Shown here: in pieces, positions 17,381 through 26,154 of the stretch
Layout of the letters: each line of letters opens with the position of its first letter
How positions within the stretch are numbered: position 1 is the stretch's first letter
From: an uncultured Paracoccaceae bacterium
Lineage (GTDB): Bacteria > Pseudomonadota > Alphaproteobacteria > Rhodobacterales > Rhodobacteraceae
Reading direction: 5' to 3'
DNA length: 64,000 bases
Assembly (NCBI GenBank): GCA_947494445.1
Contig: CANLVD010000001.1
Coordinates: forward strand, 620,001 to 684,000
Position numbers and translations under genes: made by a program
Notes under the pieces: generated by a model
The model's input: the letters and a program-made list of their open reading frames with translations, nothing else
What the model was told of the DNA's origin: nothing
Database searches by the model: none

Positions 17381-18409
17381 ATGGCCGAAACCGCCCACAC
17401 CCGCCGCGTGTTCTCAGGCGTCCAGCCGACTGGCAACCTGACGCTTGGCAACTATCTTGGTGCCGTGAAACGCTTTGTCGAGATGCAGAAAGAGGATTGC
17501 GAGACGATCTACTGCATGGTCGATCTGCATGCGGTGACAGCAAGCTGGCCCGGGCGCGAGGCGATCAAGGATGCCACGCGGGAGCTTGCGGCCGCCTTTA
17601 TCGCCTGTGGTCTCGATCCGGCGAAATCGATCCTGTTCAACCAGAGCCAGGTTGCTTCGACCACGCAACTGGCATGGGTGTTCAACTGCACGGCACGGCT
17701 GGGCTGGATGAACCGCATGACCCAGTTCAAGGACAAGGCCGGCAAGAATGCCGAGGCTGCAAGCGTTGGTCTTTACACATATCCCGTGCTGATGGCGGCC
17801 GACATTCTGGTCTATCACGCAACCCATGTGCCAGTGGGCGAGGATCAGCGCCAGCATCTGGAACTGACCCGTGACATCGCGATCAAATTCAACAATGACT
17901 ATGATGCACCGGGTTTCTTTCCAGTGACCGAGCCGATCATCGAAGGGGCGGCGACCCGGGTGATGTCGCTGCGCGATGGCACCAAGAAGATGTCGAAGTC
18001 CGATCCGTCTGACATGAGCCGGATCAACCTGACCGATGACGCAGATACAATCGCCAAGAAGATCCGTAAGGCCAAAACAGACCCCGAGCCACTGCCCGAG
18101 ACGCTGGAAGGGTTGGAGGATCGGCCGGAGGCCCGCAATCTGGTGAATATCTACGCTGGATTGGCTGAGATTTCACCCGAAGCAGTTATTGCAGAACATG
18201 GCGGGTCGCAGTTCGGCAGTTTCAAGCCCGCGCTTGCGGAACTGGCAGTTGAGAAGCTTGGCCATATATCAGCCGAGATGACCAAGCTGATGGCTGATAA
18301 GGCCGAGATTGATCGCATTCTGGGGGATGGTGCGGACCGTGCTGCGGCCATTGCAGATCCAATTCTGGAAAAGACCTATGACATCATGGGTTTCTTGCGG
18401 TCGCGCTGA
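17381..18409 (+). CDS. trpS: tryptophanyl-tRNA synthetase
   Basis: This class Ic synthetase charges tRNA-Trp. The 342-residue protein contains the HIGH-region equivalent [13 protein letters not shown] (about residues 12-24), the conserved MVDLHAVT segment, [16 protein letters not shown], and the KMSKS loop as [10 protein letters not shown]. Length fits the bacterial family. The start codon follows closely the divergent rhomboid-like gene. Four bases after the stop a GTG begins an exported protein in another frame, so the two may be co-transcribed. Confidence 0.97.
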   Translation: MAETAHTRRVFSGVQPTGNLTLGNYLGAVKRFVEMQKEDCETIYCMVDLHAVTASWPGREAIKDATRELAAAFIACGLDPAKSILFNQSQVASTTQLAWVFNCTARLGWMNRMTQFKDKAGKNAEAASVGLYTYPVLMAADILVYHATHVPVGEDQRQHLELTRDIAIKFNNDYDAPGFFPVTEPIIEGAATRVMSLRDGTKKMSKSDPSDMSRINLTDDADTIAKKIRKAKTDPEPLPETLEGLEDRPEARNLVNIYAGLAEISPEAVIAEHGGSQFGSFKPALAELAVEKLGHISAEMTKLMADKAEIDRILGDGADRAAAIADPILEKTYDIMGFLRSR

Positions 18410-18413
18410 CCGC

Positions 18414-19565
18414 GTGAGGTCGATCTGGCCCAAAGCTCTGGCATGTCTGGCCTGTCTGGGCACGGCAGATGCGGCGATGACGCAGGATTTCCACTATTTC
18501 GGTCCCGAGGCTGAAACCGTCTTTGTCGAAGGTCTTGAAACAGACGCTCGCTCAAGGGCCGCTGAAGCGCTGTCCGAGGCTGAGTATTACAGCGCCTTTG
18601 CCGTCGGTCCACGCGGAGGAGAGGGGCTCTATACAGGTGCCCATGATCCGGCTCGTGCGCGGGACTATGCGCTGGCAGCCTGCGGAGCGGACTGCAGGAT
18701 CATTGCCTACAGGCAGCCGCTGCACAGATCAGACGTCGATGGCAATGTCCGACTGAACGTCGACATGGCGCGGGGACTGGCGGCACAATGGCCGTTCAAG
18801 GGCGCGGAGTTTTATGCGCGGGGCGGAGCAACAGCCTGGGGGTATGGACACTCCACAGGCAAGCTGTCTCAGGGCCGGGCAAGCCGCAGGGCGCTGGCAG
18901 AATGCGAGGCACGGCTCGCAAAGGAAGAGCGGCCCCGGGGTGTTGAGCCGCGTCCCTGTGAGGCCTTCCGCCTGAGCGATATTCATGATCAGAGACCAAA
19001 GCCGACACTTTACCCGGCTGCATTTATGGTTGATCTGGCCGAACTTGTCGATGCCGGAACCCCTGTTCTGACCCGACGCGAAGTTGATGCCGGGTTCTGG
19101 AAACCAGAATTCCTCAAAGACCAACCAAAAGAGCTTTTTGGTGCCCGGGCCGCCAGCCCGGACGGGGCGTCAGCAACGATGGGTTCTGGCGGCTGGCCCG
19201 GCTCGGGTGAAGTCATTGCGCTGCAGCTGTGTGGTCTGGACCGCCGATTTGGCGATGCCCCTTGCGTGGTGACCGATGTGATGGAGCCGGCAACCAAGCC
19301 AGCGCGGGGGTTCCTGGCGGTCTATCCCAGCATTCTTGAAGCTCATCGGTCATGGCAAGGGGGAGAGGGCGCCGGTGCCTTTGCAATCGGTCCCCTGGGT
19401 GACTGGGGATCATCACATGGTTTTGCAGCGCTGGAAGAGGCCCGTCAGAAGGCTGCGGACTGGTGCCTGTACCACACAAGGCGCAATTCCGAATTCCGCG
19501 TCATCCGGCGCAGTTTCCTTGAGCCGGATCTGTCCTGTCGCGTTGTGGACGAACGTATCAGATAG
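18414..19565 (+). CDS. exported protein of unknown function with three degenerate repeats
   Basis: I do not recognise this 383-residue protein as a named family. It starts at GTG 18414 with a probable signal peptide (VRSIWPKALACLACLGTADA). Three stretches share a layout of aromatic-small-Gly-x-Gly, a glycine-rich loop, an alanine-rich helix with RARDYALAAC-like spacing, and a cysteine: near residues 45-90 (YYSAFAVGPRGGEGLYTG), near 130-165 (TAWGYGHSTGKLSQG) and near 320-365 (AGAFAIGPLGDWGSSHG). This resembles DUF4189-type repeats, which are small secreted domains with paired cysteines. The GTG is preferred because earlier in-frame starts lie within trpS. It may be co-transcribed with trpS. 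The stop is three bases from the convergent pgk stop. Confidence 0.65.
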   Translation: MRSIWPKALACLACLGTADAAMTQDFHYFGPEAETVFVEGLETDARSRAAEALSEAEYYSAFAVGPRGGEGLYTGAHDPARARDYALAACGADCRIIAYRQPLHRSDVDGNVRLNVDMARGLAAQWPFKGAEFYARGGATAWGYGHSTGKLSQGRASRRALAECEARLAKEERPRGVEPRPCEAFRLSDIHDQRPKPTLYPAAFMVDLAELVDAGTPVLTRREVDAGFWKPEFLKDQPKELFGARAASPDGASATMGSGGWPGSGEVIALQLCGLDRRFGDAPCVVTDVMEPATKPARGFLAVYPSILEAHRSWQGGEGAGAFAIGPLGDWGSSHGFAALEEARQKAADWCLYHTRRNSEFRVIRRSFLEPDLSCRVVDERIR

Positions 19566-19568
19566 CTC

Positions 19569-20756
19569 TTACCCGAGCGCTGCAATGCCCGGCAGGGTCT
19601 TGCCCTCAAGCCATTCCAGAAATGCACCGCCCGCCGTCGAGACATAGGTGAACCGCTCAGCCGTGCCGCTGACGTTGAGGGCAGCGACGGTATCGCCTCC
19701 GCCTGCCACGCTCAGCAGCTTGCCTGCCTCGGTCAGCTCCGCTGCCTTGCTGGCAGCGGCGTTCGTGGCCATGTCGAAGGGCGGGATCTCGAAAGCACCC
19801 AAAGGGCCGTTCCAGACCAGCGTCTTCGAAGTCTCGAACACCTCTGCTATCCGTGCGACACTTGCAGGGCCGGCATCAAGGATCATCGCATCTGCAGGGC
19901 AAGCATCCGCTGCTACCACATCCGAGGCGGCATTGGCCTTGAACTCGCGTGCGACCACGACGTCAACCGGCAGGACCAGTTCGCAGGACTTGGCCTTCGC
20001 CTCCTCCATGATCTTGAGCGCGATATCTGCCAGGTCATGCTCGCAAAGCGACTTGCCGACATCGATGCCTTGTGCTGCCAGAAACGTATTGGCCATGCCG
20101 CCGCCAATGACCATCCGGTCGACCTTGTCAATCAGGTTGCCCAAAAGGTCCAGTTTGGTCGAAACCTTGGCCCCGCCAACCACCGCTGTCACCGGGCGTG
20201 CCGGATTGCCGAGCGCGGTCTCCAAGGCTGAAAGCTCAGCCTGCATAAGCCGACCTGCGCAAGAGGGCAGCAGACGTGCGATCCCTTCGGTTGATGCATG
20301 CGCCCGGTGGGCCGCAGAAAACGCATCATTGCAGAAGACATCGCCCAAAGCGGCCAACTGGGCTGCGAAATCCAGCATGTTTTTCTCTTCGCACGGGTGA
20401 AAGCGCGTGTTTTCCAGCAGCAACACCTCTCCCGCCTCCAGATCAGCAATGGCCGCCTCAGCCACATCGCCCACGCAGTCATCGGCAAAACGCACCGGGC
20501 TGCCAATGGCCTTGCTCAGCGCATCACGGGTGATCTCAAGGCTCATCTCGGGCACGACCTTGCCCTTTGGACGCCCGAAGTGGGCCAGCAGGATCGGCTT
20601 GCCCCCTGCGGCCAGAATGGACCGGATGGTTGGCACGATCCGCTCAATCCGTGTTGCATCCGTTACCTTGCCATCTTCCACGGGCACGTTGATGTCCACG
20701 CGGGTCAGAACGCGCGCGCCGTCCAGCGCCATGTCATCCAGGGTTTTCCAGGCCAT
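19569..20756 (-). CDS. pgk: phosphoglycerate kinase
   Basis: Pgk interconverts 1,3-bisphosphoglycerate and 3-phosphoglycerate with ADP/ATP in glycolysis and gluconeogenesis. The 395-residue chain has the family features [19 protein letters not shown] (substrate Arg and Asp), LAHFGRPKG, the [12 protein letters not shown] nucleotide segment, GGGMANTF and the C-terminal [10 protein letters not shown] loop. Length is normal. It lies one base away from dapE on the same strand. Confidence 0.98.
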   Translation of the reverse strand: MAWKTLDDMALDGARVLTRVDINVPVEDGKVTDATRIERIVPTIRSILAAGGKPILLAHFGRPKGKVVPEMSLEITRDALSKAIGSPVRFADDCVGDVAEAAIADLEAGEVLLLENTRFHPCEEKNMLDFAAQLAALGDVFCNDAFSAAHRAHASTEGIARLLPSCAGRLMQAELSALETALGNPARPVTAVVGGAKVSTKLDLLGNLIDKVDRMVIGGGMANTFLAAQGIDVGKSLCEHDLADIALKIMEEAKAKSCELVLPVDVVVAREFKANAASDVVAADACPADAMILDAGPASVARIAEVFETSKTLVWNGPLGAFEIPPFDMATNAAASKAAELTEAGKLLSVAGGGDTVAALNVSGTAERFTYVSTAGGAFLEWLEGKTLPGIAALG

Positions 20757-20757
20757 G

Positions 20758-21921
20758 TCAGTCTCCGGTGGGGGTTGAAGTATTGGCGAAATAGTCGCGC
20801 AGGATGCGGGAGTAGATGGATTTCAGGGCTGTGATCTGGGCCACTTCCACACATTCATCAACCTGATGCATGGTCTTGCCGACCAGCCCGAATTCGACCA
20901 CGGGGCACATGTTTTTTATGAATCGCGCATCTGATGTGCCGCCGGTCGTCGACAGTTCCGGTGTGACACCGGTCTCAGCCTCAACTGCCCGGCCAATCAG
21001 ATCTGACAAAAGCCCCGGTTCTGTGACGAAGCTCTCGCCTGAAACCGTGATCGTCATCTCGAATGTGATCCCGGTTTCGTCAGCGATCTGGTCACATTGC
21101 TGCTGCAACCACTCCGCAAGGCTGTCCGAGCTGTGCGCATCATTGAAGCGGATGTTCACGGTCGCACGGCAATTGGCTGGGATCACGTTATTGGCCGGAT
21201 TGCCGGTGTCAAATGTGGTCACCGCGAGGGTCGAGGCCTGAAAGTGGTCTGTACCCTGATCCAGTTCAAAGCTGGCCAGCCGATCCACCAGCCGTGCGAG
21301 TGCGGGCACCGGATTTTTTGCGCGGTGCGGATAGGCAGAATGGCCCTGCACGCCGGTAGCCGTGAAATAGGCGGTCATCGAGCCGCGTCGTCCGATCTTC
21401 ATCATCTCGCCCATGGTCGAGGGGCATGTGGGCTCTCCGACCAGACAGTGATCCATCCGGTGGCCGTTCTCGGCCATCCAGTCAAGAATGGCGGTGGTGC
21501 CATGCTTTGCATCGCCCTCTTCATCGCCGGTGATGGAAATGACAATGGCGCCTTCCGGCGGCTCCGTTGAGACCATATCGACGGCTGCCGCGACAAAAGC
21601 CGCGACGCCCGACTTCATGTCCGTTGCGCCCCGGCCATAGAGAATGCCGTCGCGGATTTCACCCCCGAAGGGATCAACGGTCCAGTCATCCCGATCCCCG
21701 ATGGGCACCACATCCGTATGGCCGTTGAAGCCGAACACCGGGCCATTTCCGGCTGTGCCCCAGATCGCGAACAGATTGGCAATCCCGCCCCGATCAACGC
21801 GTGTGGTCTGAAAGCCGGCGGCACTCAGCAGATCGTCAAGCAGTACAATTGCGCCACCTTCTTCGGGGGTAACCGACGGGCAGCGGATCAGCGATTGTGT
21901 CAGGGCAACGGGGTCGGTCAT
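20758..21921 (-). CDS. dapE: succinyl-diaminopimelate desuccinylase
   Basis: DapE removes succinate from N-succinyl-LL-diaminopimelate in lysine and peptidoglycan precursor synthesis. The 387-residue M20 peptidase-family protein has the metal ligands in [19 protein letters not shown], the catalytic glutamate pair in [12 protein letters not shown], and the late His in [15 protein letters not shown] near the C-terminus is a DapE hallmark that separates it from ArgE. It overlaps the HAD phosphatase gene upstream by four bases, which puts the two in one transcript with pgk. Confidence 0.96.
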   Translation of the reverse strand: MTDPVALTQSLIRCPSVTPEEGGAIVLLDDLLSAAGFQTTRVDRGGIANLFAIWGTAGNGPVFGFNGHTDVVPIGDRDDWTVDPFGGEIRDGILYGRGATDMKSGVAAFVAAAVDMVSTEPPEGAIVISITGDEEGDAKHGTTAILDWMAENGHRMDHCLVGEPTCPSTMGEMMKIGRRGSMTAYFTATGVQGHSAYPHRAKNPVPALARLVDRLASFELDQGTDHFQASTLAVTTFDTGNPANNVIPANCRATVNIRFNDAHSSDSLAEWLQQQCDQIADETGITFEMTITVSGESFVTEPGLLSDLIGRAVEAETGVTPELSTTGGTSDARFIKNMCPVVEFGLVGKTMHQVDECVEVAQITALKSIYSRILRDYFANTSTPTGD

Positions 21922-22577
21922 TCGTCTTCCAGCCCCAGCATATCGATGATGATCTCAGGCACGTCTTCGGGCTGGCTGGCCAGCGCGTCAGCTTCAGCCA
22001 TGTGCAGTTCCCCCGGCTCTCCAAACCCCCAGACAGCCCCGATCGAAGTAAGCCCCGTGTTGCGCGCGCCATCGATGTCAAACCGCCGGTCGCCGACCAT
22101 GAAGCTGCGCGACGGGTCGGATTCCGTGACATTGATCGCATGGGCCAACAGATCGGATTTGTCTGAGTTCGTACCATCCAGTTCCGAACCGAACAGTCCC
22201 TGCACATAGGACGAAATCCCGAAGTGATCGATGATGGTCTGGGCGTATGAGTGTGGTTTCGAGGTCGCAATATAAAGCGCAGCCCCAAGATCAGTCAGCC
22301 CTTCCAGCATCTCGCCGACCCCGTCATAGACATCCGCCTCATAAAGCCCTTCTGCCGTGAAGCGTTCGCGATAAAGCGCCACCGCTTCATCAAGATCGGC
22401 ACCGGCACCCAGCATGATCTCGAATGAGCCCCATAGGGGCGGACCGATGCACCATGTCAGTTCATCCTGATGTGGTACCTCTGCGCCAAGCTCGCGCAGG
22501 GCATGCTGGATGGACAGGGTAATCCCCTCTTTGGGGTCGATCAGGGTACCGTCGAGATCGAGAAAGACAGTGGTCAT
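21918..22577 (-). CDS. HAD-family hydrolase, phosphoglycolate-phosphatase-like
   Basis: The 219-residue protein is a HAD-superfamily phosphatase with a helical cap. Motif I is [11 protein letters not shown] (6-16) with the nucleophile Asp8, motif II is IATSKP, motif III is the later Lys near NSDKSDLL, and motif IV is [16 protein letters not shown]. The cap and the closing segment resemble Gph-like and PNPase-like enzymes such as 5'-nucleotidases of this family; the substrate is open. The ATG at 22575-22577 gives the conserved [11 protein letters not shown] start; the longer reading has no support. Its stop overlaps dapE by four bases. Confidence 0.86.
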   Translation of the reverse strand: MTTVFLDLDGTLIDPKEGITLSIQHALRELGAEVPHQDELTWCIGPPLWGSFEIMLGAGADLDEAVALYRERFTAEGLYEADVYDGVGEMLEGLTDLGAALYIATSKPHSYAQTIIDHFGISSYVQGLFGSELDGTNSDKSDLLAHAINVTESDPSRSFMVGDRRFDIDGARNTGLTSIGAVWGFGEPGELHMAEADALASQPEDVPEIIIDMLGLEDE

Positions 22578-22605
22578 GGTCAGCCTGCAATTGTTCGGCC
22601 AACCC

Positions 22606-22821
22606 TTACCGTTCCGCCCCGACCCCGTCCAGCCTGTCAGCAAAAGTCACGCGATACCATGCCCCACAGACAGCATGGTTGGGCATGCTTGCGCCAGTGT
22701 TGCAGATGGATTGTCCGGTTCTGGAAAGCCTCGCTGGAGCGATGGCATCAGCATAGGCATAGGTGGCGGCGAGATTGAGTACTCCTGCCAGAGACATAAG
22801 AATTGCGGTTCTGATTGCCAT
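22606..22821 (-). CDS. small exported protein of unknown function
   Basis: A 71-residue product begins MAIRTAILMSLAGVLNLAATYAYA, a convincing signal peptide with a cleavage site after AYA near residue 24, leaving a mature piece of about 47 residues with two cysteines (SICNTGA and HAVCGAW) that could form a disulfide. GGAGG lies a few bases before the ATG. I do not recognise a family. It lies between two minus-strand genes, only 28 bases from the HAD gene downstream. Confidence 0.55.
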   Translation of the reverse strand: MAIRTAILMSLAGVLNLAATYAYADAIAPARLSRTGQSICNTGASMPNHAVCGAWYRVTFADRLDGVGAER

Positions 22822-22882
22822 GTCGGCCTCCGGAGTTGCGTTCTTCTCCCTTAAACGCAACGCATCCGGGTTTCCGTCGTGA

Positions 22883-23209
22883 TCAGTCGGTAAACGGTGT
22901 GACCTGAGCAACGATGACGGCGTTTTCCGCCAGCGCGCGTGCCATCAAGTCACGCTCGTCATCACCGATTTCCACACCTTCGGCCAGTTGCTCCTCCAGC
23001 GAGCCGTAACCACTGACGTCCAGTGGTGCCATCTCGGCCTGCTTGAGGACCGCCACGGCCTCTCGCACGGCCTCTGCCTCGTCAATGCCGGTGGCATAGC
23101 ACAGGAGTGCCGCCCCGGTTGCGCCTTTTGGCAAACCATCACCCTTCGACCTGCCAACCTCGATCAGCAGGGTGAAGACTTTCTGGCGGGAGGGCTTCTT
23201 TTCGGCCAT
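22883..23209 (-). CDS. small cytoplasmic protein of unknown function
   Basis: The 108-residue protein starts MAEKKPSRQKVFTLLIEVGR at the ATG 23207-23209, with AGGAG seven bases upstream; a GTG two codons earlier would overlap that site. It is acidic, has no signal peptide or membrane segment, and is predicted mostly helical with a strand at the start (VFTLLIEVG) and end (VIVAQVTPF), suggesting an alpha/beta ferredoxin-like fold. One cysteine is present (LLCYATG). I do not recognise a family. It stands between the thioredoxin gene and the small exported protein gene on the same strand. Confidence 0.7.
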   Translation of the reverse strand: MAEKKPSRQKVFTLLIEVGRSKGDGLPKGATGAALLCYATGIDEAEAVREAVAVLKQAEMAPLDVSGYGSLEEQLAEGVEIGDDERDLMARALAENAVIVAQVTPFTD

Positions 23210-23254
23210 GGGCACGCTCCTGTCGGGCCCGCAAACACTGCGGGCGCGCAGGCC

Positions 23255-23665
23255 TTATGCCCCGGCGTTGATGCCTTTGTCCATCAGCGCGCGAATGTCC
23301 GAGGTTGAGGTGCCGGCAACGATCCGGCCAAGTTCTTCCTGACCACGAAGGACAATCAGTGTAGAGCGGCGCGGGATGTTGCGCTCAACGACCACGGGTG
23401 CGTTGCCGTAAAGATCCCAATCGACGCGGACAAAGACCATGTCCTCATAGGCTGGGTTCTCGGTGCGCAGTTCCTGAATGATCCGCTCCTGACGGCGGCA
23501 GGTGCTGCACCAGTCGGCGGCGAAATCGACAAAGACGGTTTTGCCCTCGGCCAGAGCCGCTTCGATCACGCCTTCTTCATAATCGACAGTGGTGCCTGCG
23601 GCAAAGGCCATGGGTGCCAAGGCTACCAGTGCAGTGGATGTCGCCAGAAAGGTTCTGCGGTTCAT
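23255..23665 (-). CDS. thioredoxin-fold protein with a twin-arginine signal
   Basis: The 136-residue protein starts MNRRTFLATSTALVALAPMAFA, a compact twin-arginine-type signal, so it is probably exported folded to the periplasm. The mature part has the thioredoxin site WCSTC (Cys53 and Cys56) within VFVDFAADWCSTCRRQE, as in the C-terminal domain of DsbD. AGGAG lies seven bases before this ATG; an ATG two codons upstream almost touches the AGGAG and is less likely. With the ccdA gene immediately upstream it would form a split DsbD: CcdA carries electrons across the membrane and this protein passes them to periplasmic targets. Confidence 0.85.
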   Translation of the reverse strand: MNRRTFLATSTALVALAPMAFAAGTTVDYEEGVIEAALAEGKTVFVDFAADWCSTCRRQERIIQELRTENPAYEDMVFVRVDWDLYGNAPVVVERNIPRRSTLIVLRGQEELGRIVAGTSTSDIRALMDKGINAGA

Positions 23666-23691
23666 ACTCATTCTCCTCTTTTGTCGTCTTG

Positions 23692-24405
23692 TCAGATGGC
23701 CACCGAAAGGTCGGTCAGCCAGTAGGGCAAATTGTCCAAAGCCCAGATGTCGATCATCTTGTTCACACCGGTCAGGATCATCAGACCCACGGCCAGAAAC
23801 ACCACACCCATGATCGGTTTTGATTTTGCGGCCAGTCCGCGCAGGGCGTTTGCCCGACTGCGCAGGCCTTCCCGCGTGCCAACGGCCAGTCCCAGAATGA
23901 GGGTTGAGACGCCGGCGGCAAAGGCCACCATGATCAGTCCGGCCCAGATCAGGTTTTCCCCCTGCGAGGCAAGGGCAATTGCCCCACCCAGCGTCGGGCC
24001 GATGCAAGGCGACCAGACCGCGCCGAGCAGCAGGCCGCCGAAGAACTGGCTTTGTACACCGGTCTGAGGCCCGGTGCCGATCTGCGCATCCGCGCGGGCA
24101 GCAAACCCGGCGGTGGCCGTTTCAAACCGTCGTCCGAAAGCGGGCACCAGCAACACCAGACCAAAGGCAATCATGATGATGGCACCGGTGCGCGACAGTG
24201 TCTCCTCTGTCAGGCCGATAGACCTCCCGAAGGTGGCAACGATCATTCCAAGTGCCACAAAGCTGATGCTCATGCCAAGTGCCAGCGCAAACGGACCACG
24301 CCGGTCGGCAGACAGGGCCGAAGCCAGAACGATGGGCAGAACAGGCAGAACGCAGGGGTTGATCAGTGTCAGCAGTCCAGCGCCATAGGCAAGGATGAGG
24401 TCCAT
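23692..24405 (-). CDS. ccdA: CcdA-family transmembrane thiol-disulfide reductase
   Basis: CcdA-like proteins move reducing equivalents from cytoplasmic thioredoxin across the inner membrane. The 237-residue protein has six predicted helices and the two functional cysteines in LINPCVLPVLP (Cys18) and VWSPCIGPTLGG. It is 26 bases from the Tat-thioredoxin gene and surely co-transcribed with it. The pair resembles SoxV/SoxW of sulfur-oxidation clusters, but no sox genes are in the window. Upstream, a perfect 8-base inverted repeat (24465-24485) lies in the gap shared with the divergent small exported gene. Confidence 0.93.
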   Translation of the reverse strand: MDLILAYGAGLLTLINPCVLPVLPIVLASALSADRRGPFALALGMSISFVALGMIVATFGRSIGLTEETLSRTGAIIMIAFGLVLLVPAFGRRFETATAGFAARADAQIGTGPQTGVQSQFFGGLLLGAVWSPCIGPTLGGAIALASQGENLIWAGLIMVAFAAGVSTLILGLAVGTREGLRSRANALRGLAAKSKPIMGVVFLAVGLMILTGVNKMIDIWALDNLPYWLTDLSVAI

Positions 24406-24464
24406 TCACATATCCGGTTCATATTTCAAGTCTTGCATATGAGCGGTGGCGGCGGGCGATCAAT

Positions 24465-24485
24465 ACACATCTCTGTCAGATGTGT
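24465..24485. promoter_or_regulatory. perfect inverted repeat, possible operator
   Basis: ACACATCT (24465-24472), five bases CTGTC, then AGATGTGT (24478-24485) form a perfect 21-base palindrome in the 164-base divergent gap between ccdA and the small exported gene. There is no T-run, so it is more like an operator for a dimeric regulator than a terminator. The regulator is unknown. Confidence 0.45.
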
Positions 24486-24569
24486 TGCAGGACGGTAAAG
24501 TTTTGCACTGGGCCGGTGGTATTTTCCCGGTGCCCACCCCATTCTCTGACCATCAAAGGAGTCTGACCG

Positions 24570-24818
24570 ATGAAAACCCGTCTTTTTCTGGCCACGTCTG
24601 TGACTGGCCTTGCTCTGGCAGGGGCCGCATTTGCAGGTGGCACCCAGTTGGAACGTCTGCTGCGTCTCGATCCGTCCGAGTATGGGCGTTACTCTGCAGT
24701 GCAACTGACCCATCTCAAGCAGGTCAATGACAGCGAGTTTCTGACCGAATACGAGAAAGAGGCAACCGCCCGCCGGATCAAGGAAGGCGGTCACATTCTG
24801 CTGGGATTGACCCGCTAG
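24570..24818 (+). CDS. small exported protein of unknown function
   Basis: An 82-residue protein begins MKTRLFLATSVTGLALAGAAFA, a clear signal peptide with cleavage after AFA (22), and leaves a 60-residue charged helical piece without cysteine (LERLLRLDPSEYGRYSAVQLTHLKQV). AAAGGAG lies eight bases before the ATG. Its 3' end overlaps the convergent MFS gene by four bases. I do not recognise a family. It is divergent from ccdA and may share the palindromic site at 24465-24485. Confidence 0.7.
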   Translation: MKTRLFLATSVTGLALAGAAFAGGTQLERLLRLDPSEYGRYSAVQLTHLKQVNDSEFLTEYEKEATARRIKEGGHILLGLTR

Positions 24819-26059
24819 GCGGCTTGCGGCGTCATCTCGCGTTCGCGGATCGGCAAATGTACGATGGCCGAGAAGGCGCCGACCCCGACGCCAACCCACC
24901 AGACCGTGTTGTAGGATCCATAGACGTCATAAAGCGTGCCGCCCAGCCAGACGCCCAGAAATGAGCCAAGCTGGTGGGAGAAAAAGACGATCCCGTAAAG
25001 CGTCCCCATGTAGCGCACGCCATAGATATGCGCGACCAGACCCGAGGTCAGTGGCACCGTTGCCAGCCAGAGCGAACCCATGGCTGCCGAGAAGATGATC
25101 ACGGTCGTGGGCGTCATCGGCGTCATGATGAACCACGCCCCAATGATTGTGCGCCCAAGATAGATCGCGGACAGAAGGTATTTCTTGGAATACCGCTTGC
25201 CCAACCATCCGGCAAACAGGGTGCCTGCGACATTCGTGGTACCAATCAGCGCGATTGACATGGCCCCCAGCGCAGATGTGGTGCTGACCCCCATAGATGA
25301 CAGAAAGCCATCGGGAGAGATCGGCCCGCAAGCCTCGGTGATGAAGGCCGGGAAATGCGCCGTCACGAATGACAGCTGATAGCCGCAGGCAAAGAAGCCG
25401 AGGAAAATCATGGTGTAGGATGGATCGCGAAAGGCCTTCATAAGAATCGCGCCCATGCTTTCTTCAAGCTCGGCCTTGGTTGCGGGGGGCTCTCCCTTCA
25501 TCATCGGCAGAACCGCCATGGCCAGCAGGATGATCACGGCAAAGACCAGAAACACGCCGGACCAGTTCATCTGAGTGAGAAGCGCTTCGGCAAACGGTGG
25601 GCCAACGATCTGCCCCCCAGATCCGGCCGCGGTGGCAATCGCCAAGGCCATGGAGCGATTCTCGGCTGATGCCGCTCGCCCGACAACTGCAAGGATCACC
25701 CCAAAGCCCGTCCCGGCGATGCCGAATCCGACCAGTATCGACAGAACCTGATGGGCAATCGGCGTCGTGGCAAAGGCCGTCAGCACCAGACCTGCGGCAT
25801 AGACAATCGCGCCCAGAAGGATCGCCTTGCGGTCGCCAATCTTCTCGGCCATGGCGCCGAAGATCGGTTGGCCGATCCCCCAGGCGAGGTTCTGAATGGC
25901 GATGGCCAGTGAAAACTCGGCACGTGGCCAGCCGAACTCCTGTGCGACAGGGATCTGGAAGACACCATAGGACGCTCGGATCGCGAAACCGATCAAAAGC
26001 ACGATGCAGCCACCGATCAGGACGGGCGTGATCAGATCGGATTGTTTCTGAGAGGACAT
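24815..26059 (-). CDS. MFS transporter
   Basis: The 414-residue protein is a major facilitator with 12 predicted helices, split by a charged loop near the middle (PMMKGEPPATKAELEESMG). The helix 2-3 loop carries GAMAEKIGDRKAILLG, a form of the family motif GxxxDRxGR. The first and seventh helices are typical (VLIGGCIVLLIGFAIRASYGVFQIP). The general sequence resembles oxalate/formate-antiporter-like and monocarboxylate-like carriers of proteobacteria, but the substrate is not readable. It is divergent from zapE across 95 bases and has only a weak ribosome-binding site (GGG) before the ATG. Confidence 0.88.
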   Translation of the reverse strand: MSSQKQSDLITPVLIGGCIVLLIGFAIRASYGVFQIPVAQEFGWPRAEFSLAIAIQNLAWGIGQPIFGAMAEKIGDRKAILLGAIVYAAGLVLTAFATTPIAHQVLSILVGFGIAGTGFGVILAVVGRAASAENRSMALAIATAAGSGGQIVGPPFAEALLTQMNWSGVFLVFAVIILLAMAVLPMMKGEPPATKAELEESMGAILMKAFRDPSYTMIFLGFFACGYQLSFVTAHFPAFITEACGPISPDGFLSSMGVSTTSALGAMSIALIGTTNVAGTLFAGWLGKRYSKKYLLSAIYLGRTIIGAWFIMTPMTPTTVIIFSAAMGSLWLATVPLTSGLVAHIYGVRYMGTLYGIVFFSHQLGSFLGVWLGGTLYDVYGSYNTVWWVGVGVGAFSAIVHLPIREREMTPQAA

Positions 26060-26154
26060 GTCGAACCCAACTGTTTGTCAGCTGCAGATTTGACTTGGCA
26101 CGGCCGGGCAGTCAAAAGAAATTCTGTTGGGCAGGCTATAGCAAGGCGTGATGG

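Noticed and set aside
23692-24405. SoxV of a thiosulfate-oxidation cluster
   Set aside because: The gene and its partner look like SoxV/SoxW, but no sox genes are present in the window, so the general CcdA name is used.
26060-26154. Sigma-70 promoter TTGACT at 26091 for zapE
   Set aside because: The -35 match is good, but no acceptable -10 hexamer lies at 16-18 bases; TATAGC further on is too distant.
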